A stretch of DNA of 7,568 nt. Source: Thermoflexales bacterium. GTDB lineage: Bacteria > Chloroflexota > Anaerolineae > Fen-1058. How positions within the stretch are numbered: position 1 is the stretch's first letter; each line of letters opens with the position of its first letter. The notes under the pieces are model-generated. The model was not told where the DNA came from. It saw nothing but the letters and a program-made list of their open reading frames with translations, and did not search any database. A program made the translations under genes and the position numbers. Below, piece by piece: positions 1-5,533 of this stretch. The stretch is taken from contig JAUQXD010000750.1 of NCBI GenBank assembly GCA_030834835.1, positions 1 to 7,568 of the forward strand. The letters run 5' to 3'.

Positions 1-1440
1 ACAGCGCACGCGCCTCAACCGTCGCTCTTCGGCCAGGCGGCCACGTTCACGGCAACGGTCAGCGCGAGTGCGCCGGGCGCGGGTGTGCCAACCGGCTCGA
101 TCACCTTCTTCGCCGATGGCAACACAATCGGCACGGGCTCATTGTCCGGCAACACCGCGTCGATCAACTACGCGGCGTTGAGCGTGGCTGATCATGCCAT
201 CACCGCGCAGTACAACGGCGATAGCAATTTCAACCTCAGTATCTCGGGCGCGATGATGCACACCGTTGATAAAGCGGAGACCACCACCTCGATTACGTCT
301 GAACCTAATCCATCGGTCGTCGGCCAATCGATCGCGATCACGGCGACGATCACGGCCAACGCGCCGGGCGCGGGTGTGCCGGGCGGCACGGTGACCTTCT
401 ATAACAACGGCCTCTCGCTTGGTTCGGCGATCTTGTCAAATGGCGCGGCCTCACTCAGCACCAATAGCCTCGCCGTCGGCGCGCAGCCGATCACGGCCAC
501 GTACAGCGGCGATGCCAGTTTCAACGCTAGCAGCGGCGCGCACACGCACACCGTCGATCAGCCGGGCACGACCACGGTCGTCAGCGCGCACGCGCCGCAG
601 CCGTCGATCTTCGGACAGGCGGCGACGTTCACCGCGACGGTCAGCGTCAATGCGCCGGGGGCGGGCACGCCGACCGGGAGCGTAACTTTCTTTGCCGACG
701 GCAACTCGATCGGTACGGGGACGTTAGCGTTCAACACGGCTTCAATCGATTACGCCGCGTTGACGGCGGGCGATCACGCCATCACCGCGCAATACGGCGG
801 CGACAGCAGCTTCACCGGCAGTACTTCAACACCTATCACGCACACGGTAAATAAGGCCGATACGACAACCGCCATCACAGCACAGTCGCCACAGCCATCG
901 ATCTTCGGGCAGGCCGCTACGTTCACGGCGACGGTCACGACGAACGCGCCGGGCAGCGGCACACCGATCGGGAGTGTGAGTTTCTACGCAGACGGTAACC
1001 TGATCGGCACGAGTGGTTTATCAGGCGGCGTGGCAGCCTTTACAACTTCGGCGTTGACGGTGGGCGATCACGCGATCACGGCGACATACCTCGGCGACGA
1101 CAACTTTACCACCAGCACGTCGACAGCCAGCACGCACACCGTGAACAAGGCCGATACGACGACCACGGTGGCAGTTGCGCCTGAGCCATCGACGTTTGGA
1201 CAAGCGGCCACGTTTACGGCAACGGTGACGACGGATGCGCCGGGTAACGGCACGCCGACCGGATCGATCACGTTCACGATCGATGCGACCAGCGTCAACG
1301 TCCCGCTCGATGCGAACGGGCAAGCGGCGTACATCACCGATACGTTGTTGGTTGGCACACATGCCGCGAGCGCGGACTACAGCGGCGGAGCGAACTTCAA
1401 CGTCAGCAGCGGCACGCTGAGCGGCGACCATACCGTCATC
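1..1440 (+). repeat. Five tandem Ig-like coding repeats, period about 288-294 bp
   Basis: Repeat boundaries placed after each HTV(D/N) are: 1-270 (5'-truncated), 271-558 (288 bp), 559-852, 853-1146 and 1147-1440 (each exactly 294 bp, 98 codons). By hand alignment, repeats 1 and 3 match at 66 of 89 residues without gaps. Repeat 2 (NPSVVGQSIAITATI) is clearly more divergent, so the order is A-B-A'-A''-C rather than a gradual decay. The repeats also share long nucleotide stretches, which makes unequal crossing-over and assembly collapse possible. Confidence 0.85.
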
Positions 1441-2757
1441 GATACGCCGATCGCGGACGTTATCGCGCTCAACTCCGGCCCGACGCGGCTGAGCGATACG
1501 ACGTTCTTCACAGTCACGGCGATGGGCAGCAACATCACCTATGAGTGGGACTTTGGCGACAGTACTGCGACTGCCGGTGGCGCTACGGCGGGCCATGTCT
1601 ACGCGGCCGCGGGCGCATACACCGCGCGCGTCACTGCGACTAACGGTGTCAGCGTCGTCGTCGCAACGACACCGGTGAGTATCGTCAACCTCGCCCCGAT
1701 CGCGAACTCCGGCGCCGATCAAGCGCAGTTGGTTAATGCGCCGGTCACGCTTGATGGCACGGCTTCCAGCGATCCCGACGGGCATCTGCCTTTGGCGTAC
1801 CTGTGGCAGCAGACGGGTGGCTCGCTGGTAACCTTGAGTGATGCGACGATCAGCCAGCCGACCTTCACCACACCGGCCGCGCCTCAGGTGCTGACGTTCA
1901 CGTTGATCGTTACCGACGCTTTCGGCGCGGGCAGCCTGCCGGATGAAGTCAGTGTGCTCGTCGATGATCACGCCATCACGGATGTGAATGCCGTCAACGA
2001 CAGCCCGTTGATCGTAGGTAACACGACGCACTTCACGGCCACAATCGGCGCGGGCAGCAATGCGCTGTATGCGTGGGACTTCGGCGACGGACAGACGGGC
2101 AGCGGGGCGCAGACTGATCATCGATATGAGCGGGCCGGTTTCTACACAGCCACTGTCACGGCCACGAATGGCGCCGGATCGATCAGCGCGACAACGGCCG
2201 TGACCATCGAGCATATGATCGTGCGTCTGCCGCTCGTGATGAATCGCTATGCATCTGCGCCTGATCTCGTTGTGGACCAGATCATTGCCAGCGGCAACGA
2301 CGTGCAGGTGGTCATCAAGAATCGCGGTGATGCGCCGGTGCTGAATGAGTTCTGGGTGGACGTGTACATCAATCCGACCCAGTTGCCCACGGGTGTGAAT
2401 CAGACGTGGCCGATGCTGGGCGAGCAGGGTCTGACCTGGGGCGTTACGACGGATGCTTTGCCGGCGTTGAAGCCGGGCGGCGTGCTGACGTTGACGATCA
2501 ACGACGCCTATTACTTCGCAGACTTGAGCAATGTCGTGTGGCCGCTGCCGGCCGGTACAGTGTTGTACGCGCAAGCCGATTCGGCGGATGCGTCGACGAC
2601 GTATGGCGCAGTGCATGAAAATCACGAATGGGTTGGATTGCCGTACAATAACATTTACGGACCGGTGACGATCACGCCGGGGAGTGGCGTGCAGTGGTCG
2701 CCAACTCGATCGACCGGTGGCCCGATCACGAACCATCGGTTGCCGCGCAGGCCGTAA
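1..2757 (+). CDS. Large surface/adhesin-like repeat protein, 3' portion (Ig-like repeats, PKD domains, CARDB-like C-terminus); 5' end outside window
   Basis: The frame is open from base 1 to the TAA at 2755-2757, giving 918 residues; the start and any signal peptide lie upstream. GTG at 85 is an internal codon, because the repeat homology runs through it to base 1. Domains in order (residues of the visible part): five bacterial Ig-like repeats of the Big_3_5 type (1-480) with recurring TTT...PQPSxFGQAATFTATV, GTPTGSVTF.ADGN, DHAITAxYxGD.xF and THTVxKADTTT elements; a PKD domain with WDFGD at 516-520; a PKD/REJ-like domain with LDGTASSDPDG (about 563-654); a second WDFGD PKD domain (692-696); a hydrophobic box RLPLVMNRY (742-750); and a CARDB-like beta domain (about 751-885) ending in a basic tail HRLPRRP. 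No enzymatic motif is visible. Such proteins are normally extracellular and modular, serving in adhesion or as scaffolds; the specific ligand is unknown. It probably shares a transcript with the small secreted gene 30 bases downstream. Confidence 0.9.
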   Translation, partial: TAHAPQPSLFGQAATFTATVSASAPGAGVPTGSITFFADGNTIGTGSLSGNTASINYAALSVADHAITAQYNGDSNFNLSISGAMMHTVDKAETTTSITSEPNPSVVGQSIAITATITANAPGAGVPGGTVTFYNNGLSLGSAILSNGAASLSTNSLAVGAQPITATYSGDASFNASSGAHTHTVDQPGTTTVVSAHAPQPSIFGQAATFTATVSVNAPGAGTPTGSVTFFADGNSIGTGTLAFNTASIDYAALTAGDHAITAQYGGDSSFTGSTSTPITHTVNKADTTTAITAQSPQPSIFGQAATFTATVTTNAPGSGTPIGSVSFYADGNLIGTSGLSGGVAAFTTSALTVGDHAITATYLGDDNFTTSTSTASTHTVNKADTTTTVAVAPEPSTFGQAATFTATVTTDAPGNGTPTGSITFTIDATSVNVPLDANGQAAYITDTLLVGTHAASADYSGGANFNVSSGTLSGDHTVIDTPIADVIALNSGPTRLSDTTFFTVTAMGSNITYEWDFGDSTATAGGATAGHVYAAAGAYTARVTATNGVSVVVATTPVSIVNLAPIANSGADQAQLVNAPVTLDGTASSDPDGHLPLAYLWQQTGGSLVTLSDATISQPTFTTPAAPQVLTFTLIVTDAFGAGSLPDEVSVLVDDHAITDVNAVNDSPLIVGNTTHFTATIGAGSNALYAWDFGDGQTGSGAQTDHRYERAGFYTATVTATNGAGSISATTAVTIEHMIVRLPLVMNRYASAPDLVVDQIIASGNDVQVVIKNRGDAPVLNEFWVDVYINPTQLPTGVNQTWPMLGEQGLTWGVTTDALPALKPGGVLTLTINDAYYFADLSNVVWPLPAGTVLYAQADSADASTTYGAVHENHEWVGLPYNNIYGPVTITPGSGVQWSPTRSTGGPITNHRLPRRP

Positions 2758-2773
2758 GCCGTCCGGCGTTGCT

Positions 2774-2780
2774 TAAGGAG
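2774..2780 (+). promoter_or_regulatory. Strong Shine-Dalgarno for the small secreted protein
   Basis: TAAGGAG lies seven bases before the ATG at 2788. It is one of the clearest ribosome binding sites in the window. It fixes the start codon and suggests the small gene is translated independently of the large gene upstream. Confidence 0.8.
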
Positions 2781-2787
2781 ATCGATC

Positions 2788-3231
2788 ATGAATCGGAAAA
2801 TGATGTGGAGCTTAATTGCATTTGGCGCGCTGTTAATCGGCCTGATGAGTTTGTCTGTGCCCGTAAGCGCTGGACCGTTGGCGTTACCGCCGCGACCGAC
2901 ACCCATACCGACGGCAACGCCGCTGGTCATCCCGGCTGCGTCGGCCAGAGGTGGCTTCATCGAACTGCAAGCGGGCGTGTCGCATGCCGGTCAGTGGACG
3001 TTCATTGAATGGCAAGATGGCGCCAGCCACTGGTATTCAGTCGATGGCTGGCAAGGCACGCTCGATGCGTCTGGCAAAGTCGTGTGGTGGGTCAGTCCAT
3101 CCGACATGGGCAAAGGTCCGTTCCGGTGGGTCGTGGCCGATCGATTGGGTGGCGCCACCGTGGCGACCAGCGCGGCGTTCAACTTGCCACGTTACAGCGG
3201 GCAGCGTGTGATTGTCAAGTTGCAGCCTTAA
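2788..3231 (+). CDS. Small secreted protein with signal peptide, PT-rich linker and W-rich C-terminal domain
   Basis: This is a 147-residue protein. The N-terminus has basic residues (MNRK), a hydrophobic stretch (about 6-24) and a signal-peptidase-I-like site VSA|G at 28/29, so export is very likely. No lipobox cysteine is present. A proline/threonine linker (PPRPTPIPTATP, 34-45) follows. The rest (about 55-147) is a compact region rich in Trp and Gly, including WQDG, VDGWQGTLD, VVWWV and GPFRWVVADR, probably a small beta-rich domain. I recognise no named family; I recall similar short secreted proteins with this WQD..GWQG..WWV..GPFRWVV pattern in Chloroflexota, but that is unverified memory. 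It lies 30 bases after the Ig/PKD gene in the same direction, so joint transcription and a shared envelope location are likely. The function is unknown; it may be a partner or anchor of the large protein. Confidence 0.85.
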   Translation: MNRKMMWSLIAFGALLIGLMSLSVPVSAGPLALPPRPTPIPTATPLVIPAASARGGFIELQAGVSHAGQWTFIEWQDGASHWYSVDGWQGTLDASGKVVWWVSPSDMGKGPFRWVVADRLGGATVATSAAFNLPRYSGQRVIVKLQP

Positions 3232-3256
3232 ACTGACACTCCTCTAATCTTGATAG

Positions 3257-3329
3257 ATCGGTTCTTCCGGCTTCAACGGGTTAGCAGCAGCCATCGCTGG
3301 TACAACTCGTCAAGGCTGGAAGAACCGAT
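3257..3329. repeat. Long imperfect inverted repeat bounded by GGTTCTTCC / GGAAGAACC
   Basis: The left arm 3257-3282 and right arm 3304-3329 pair over 26 positions with seven mismatches. The outer 12 are perfect (ATCGGTTCTTCC with GGAAGAACCGAT). The 21-base loop contains a small inner stem, CAGC (3288-3291) with GCTG (3296-3299). There is no T-run after the right arm, so a rho-independent terminator is unlikely. The terminal nonamer recurs at the end of the ISL3-like relic downstream (3664-3673), which favours a mobile-element origin such as a 67-bp MITE-like unit at 3260-3326. The flanking octamers (gatagatc, gatttgtc) agree at only five of eight positions, so a target duplication is not established. 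Confidence 0.6.
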
Positions 3330-3330
3330 T

Positions 3331-3520
3331 TGTCTTCGTGTCTGGTGACGCAATCGCGCCTAACGTGCCGGGGGCTTATCATCTGAAAAACTCGCACGCT
3401 ATGGATTTTGTGGCTTAATTGATGGGAGGAATGGCTGAAGTTGTGTTAGAAGCGAGGACTGCGGCGCAGTCCGGATTCGGACAAAAATCGCCCGGCTGAA
3501 CGAACTTTGACATCGTCCCC
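3331..3520. other. Intergenic stretch with no recognisable gene
   Basis: Between the inverted repeat and the promoter I find no coding signal. Short frames only are present, the longest being about 25 codons. The only structure is a GC-rich palindrome near 3456-3472. The stretch may be the eroded body of the mobile element around it. Confidence 0.5.
3456..3472. repeat. Perfect palindromic hairpin GGACTGC-GGC-GCAGTCC
   Basis: A 7-bp perfect stem encloses a 3-base loop. An overlapping alternative hairpin, GTCCG-GATT-CGGAC (3469-3482), uses the right arm of the first, so only one of the two can form at a time. A run of five A, not T, follows on the + strand, which argues against a terminator for rightward transcripts. 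Confidence 0.5.
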
Positions 3521-3549
3521 TTGACTCCGGGTAGTGAGTTGGATAATAT
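3521..3549 (+). promoter_or_regulatory. Near-consensus sigma-70 promoter
   Basis: TTGACT (3521-3526) and TAATAT (3544-3549) are separated by exactly 17 bases, each hexamer differing from consensus at one position. Transcription would start near 3556 and run rightward. The first possible product is the 23-codon ORF at 3580. Beyond it, the transcript would be antisense to the end of the downstream ABC exporter gene. It may be the promoter of a former transposase. Confidence 0.55.
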
Positions 3550-3579
3550 TCTACCAACATTCGTCAGGGAGACCATCCA

Positions 3580-3651
3580 ATGTATGGCCGGGCCAAACTC
3601 GACCTACTCAAGCGTCGGATCATGCATCGTCCGGTTGGTCCGCCGTTTTGA
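3580..3651 (+). pseudogene. Remnant of an ISL3-family transposase C-terminus (23 codons)
   Basis: The frame begins ATG and reads MYGRAKLDLLKRR, continuing ten more residues to TGA at 3649-3651. As I recall, ISL3-family (DDE_Tnp_ISL3) transposases end with a segment of the type NRLKLIKRxMYGRAxxDLLRxRVL. The match therefore covers the last conserved block, while everything upstream of the Met is lost; the in-frame upstream codons (IRQGDHP) do not match and a stop occurs at 3544. AGGGAG (3566-3571) sits eight bases before the ATG and a good promoter lies just upstream, so this fragment could still be translated. The family call rests on memory of the motif. The alternative is a chance small ORF. 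Confidence 0.5.
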
Positions 3652-3660
3652 TCATCAAAA
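3646..3660. repeat. AT-rich palindrome TTTTGAT-C-ATCAAAA
   Basis: Perfect 7-bp arms around one central C overlap the stop codon of the transposase remnant, just inside the terminal repeat. It could be an internal part of the IS end or a weak stem. It lacks the GC-rich stem expected of a terminator for either convergent operon. Confidence 0.4.
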
Positions 3661-3709
3661 TCGCGGAAGAACCACAAATAGCCTGACTCGATCGACATGT
3701 CGAGATTCC

Positions 3710-5530
3710 TCAAGAGTGTGGATCAGCATTTGCCGGTCCCTGCGCGTCAATAAACTCCAGCGATTGATGGCGGAAGTAGGTATTGTAGAGTTCGGCGTAA
3801 TGCCCGCCCGCGGCCAACAAAGCGAGGTGGTTGCCTGTTTCGATGATCTGCCCGCGCCGCAGCACGATGATGCGATCAGCGTGGCGGATCGTGGACAGGC
3901 GATGAGCAATGATGATGTTGGTACGTCCCCGCATTACCGTATCCAGGCCTTCTTGAATCAAGGTCTCCGTCAACGGATCGATGCTAGCGGTGGCTTCATC
4001 CAGAATGAAGATCGCCGGGTCTTGCAGCAGAATGCGGCCCAGCGCGACGAGTTGTCGCTGCCCCATCGAGAGACTGCTGCCCCGTTCGCCGACTTCGGTG
4101 GATAAGCCTTGCGCCAGTCCCGCCAACCAGTCACCGCCGCCCACCTGTCGCGCTGCACGTTCCACTTCATCATCGGTGGCGGAAGGCCGGCCGTAGCGGA
4201 TGTTCTCACGCACGGCGCCTTCAAACAGAAATGGCGTTTGCGTGACGAGACCGAGTCGCGTTCGATAATCAGCCAGATCGAGCGGGCGGATATCGTTCCC
4301 ATCGATGAGCAGCTGCCCGCCCTGAAATTCATAGAAGCGCGCGATCAAGCGCGCCAGCGAACTCTTGCCTGATCCGGTATGCCCGACCAAAGCCAGCGTC
4401 TCGCCAGCGTGGATGGTGAGCGAAAAGTCGGTCAGGATCGGCTCGCCGGGCTTATAGGCGAAGTCGATGCGATCGAATTGAATTTCACCGCGCACCGTCG
4501 GCAGCGGCCGATTGTCCGTCTGCACCACGCGCGGCTCGGCATCCAGCAGTGCGAAGACGCGTTCGGCCGCCGCCAATCCGATCTGGAACTGGCTCCAAAA
4601 CGAGGCGATGCTGGTGACGGGGAACCAGAATAAGCCCAGCCCTTGAATGAACAGATACCAATCGCCGGGTGTGAGTGCGCCGCTTTGCACATTGACGCCG
4701 CCCACATAGACCAGCAGCGCCGTACCGATCCCGGCCAGCACATTGAGGATCGGGAAGATGGCGCTAAACACGTACCCTGTGCGGCGATTGATTCGGAACG
4801 ATTGCTCGTTCACAGCCACGAATTCATCGTAGACGGCGGCCTCCTGCCGAAAGGTCTTCGCCACCCCGATACCGCTCACCGTTTCCTGAATGTGGGCGCT
4901 GACTTCGGCGCTGACGCGGCGCGACAACGTGATGGTCTTGCGCGCGATGCGCCGGAAGGTGAGCGCGGCGAAGACGATGAAGGGCGCCAGTGCCAGCGTG
5001 ATCCACGTCAGCGTGACATTGACGCTGAACAGGTAGGCCATCAACAGCACGACGAGCAACACTTGGCTAAACAAGTCCATCGTCAACGTGACGACCTGCG
5101 AGAAGGCTTGCGTATCGGAGTTGACGCGACTGACGATCTTGCCCGAAGCGAATTGATCGTAGAAGGACAGATCGCGTTTGAGCACGGCGTCGAAGGCGTC
5201 TTCGCGCAACTTCAACACAACCGCCGCTACCGCGCGCGACGAGAATGAGCGGCGCACGAAGTTAAACACCCAGGCCAGCGAACCGAATGATGCAATGAGG
5301 ACGGCGCTGAGCAATAAATCCGCCTGACCGGCTGCCAGTTGATCGAGCGTGCGCGAGATGAGGATCGGCAGGCTGACATCCAGCAGCGATTGCAACACGA
5401 CCGATCCGGCCACCGCCAGCATGCGTCCGGTCTGCGGCCAGAAGTAGCGGACCACACGCGCGACGAGGGCGCGGTCGGTATAACGGCGGTCGTAGGCTTC
5501 GGCGTCGAGGCCGTCAAAAATGAAACCCAT
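3710..5530 (-). CDS. ABC exporter half-transporter, subunit with catalytic Glu and variant signature LSMGQ
   Basis: This 606-residue protein has the usual type IV (ABCB-like) exporter layout: a six-helix membrane domain (helices near 36-58, 73-92, 150-170, 173-191, 255-275, 288-308) followed by a nucleotide-binding domain. Visible motifs are the A-loop Tyr359, Walker A GHTGSGKS (383-390), Q-loop Gln431, the exporter-type GERG (481-484), signature LSMGQ (487-491), Walker B FILDE with Asp511 and catalytic Glu512, the D-loop SID (516-518) and switch His543. The ATG lies three bases after the stop of the upstream subunit, and no clear SD is seen, so translational coupling is likely. The intact Walker B Glu and altered signature complement the partner, indicating a heterodimer resembling TM287/288, LmrCD or BmrCD. 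The substrate cannot be read from sequence: drugs, lipids or peptides are all possible. It acts in the cytoplasmic membrane. Confidence 0.93.
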   Translation of the reverse strand: MGFIFDGLDAEAYDRRYTDRALVARVVRYFWPQTGRMLAVAGSVVLQSLLDVSLPILISRTLDQLAAGQADLLLSAVLIASFGSLAWVFNFVRRSFSSRAVAAVVLKLREDAFDAVLKRDLSFYDQFASGKIVSRVNSDTQAFSQVVTLTMDLFSQVLLVVLLMAYLFSVNVTLTWITLALAPFIVFAALTFRRIARKTITLSRRVSAEVSAHIQETVSGIGVAKTFRQEAAVYDEFVAVNEQSFRINRRTGYVFSAIFPILNVLAGIGTALLVYVGGVNVQSGALTPGDWYLFIQGLGLFWFPVTSIASFWSQFQIGLAAAERVFALLDAEPRVVQTDNRPLPTVRGEIQFDRIDFAYKPGEPILTDFSLTIHAGETLALVGHTGSGKSSLARLIARFYEFQGGQLLIDGNDIRPLDLADYRTRLGLVTQTPFLFEGAVRENIRYGRPSATDDEVERAARQVGGGDWLAGLAQGLSTEVGERGSSLSMGQRQLVALGRILLQDPAIFILDEATASIDPLTETLIQEGLDTVMRGRTNIIIAHRLSTIRHADRIIVLRRGQIIETGNHLALLAAGGHYAELYNTYFRHQSLEFIDAQGPANADPHS

Positions 5531-5533
5531 AAA

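Larger units (their letters stand above)
3260..3673 (+). mobile_element. Possible decayed, internally deleted ISL3-family element
   Basis: A candidate left end GGTTCTTCCG (3260-3269) and right end CGGAAGAACC (3664-3673) are perfect 10-bp inverted copies 414 bp apart. The right end lies 22 bases after the stop of a short ORF resembling the ISL3 transposase C-terminus. ISL3-family ends as I recall them begin GGcTCTTcc, for example IS31831. A full ISL3 element would be roughly 1.3-1.5 kb, so about 1 kb would be missing. The flanking octamers (gatagatc and acaaatag) do not match, so the two ends may belong to different insertions. The right half is better supported than the left boundary. Confidence 0.35.

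Noticed and set aside
1..1440. CRISPR-like array
   Set aside because: The repeats are about 294 bp, in frame and coding, with gradual divergence and no short identical repeats separated by unique spacers.
1021..2736. Long open frame (571 codons) on the - strand opposite the surface protein
   Set aside because: It is a shadow of the repeat-rich, codon-biased + strand gene. Its translation is Arg-rich with no domain, membrane or motif pattern, whereas the + frame has clear Ig/PKD/CARDB domains.
3257..3329. Rho-independent terminator of the surface operon
   Set aside because: The stem is interrupted, the loop is large and no T-run follows on either strand.
3422..3499. 25-codon + strand ORF (MGGMAEVVLEARTAAQ...) preceded by taa
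   Set aside because: It has no usable SD spacing or homology I recognise, and overlaps a palindrome. It is too short to support.
3507..3512. Perfect TTGACA hexamer
   Set aside because: No -10-like hexamer lies 16-18 bases downstream; the TAATAT at 3544 is 31 bases away. The TTGACT at 3521 is the properly spaced partner.
3260..3673. Complete, functional IS element
   Set aside because: It is only 414 bp with about 23 codons of transposase, unequal flanking octamers, and inverted-end identity limited to the terminal 10 bases.
3521..4105. 194-codon + strand frame starting TTG at the promoter
   Set aside because: It runs antisense through the Walker B/H-loop region of the ABC gene, starts inside the -35 hexamer, and its translation matches nothing recognisable.
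4643..5248. 201-codon + strand frame opposite the ABC membrane domain
   Set aside because: It is antisense to a strongly supported exporter gene. The translation is low-complexity His/Arg/Asp/Gln, typical of a reverse-frame shadow.
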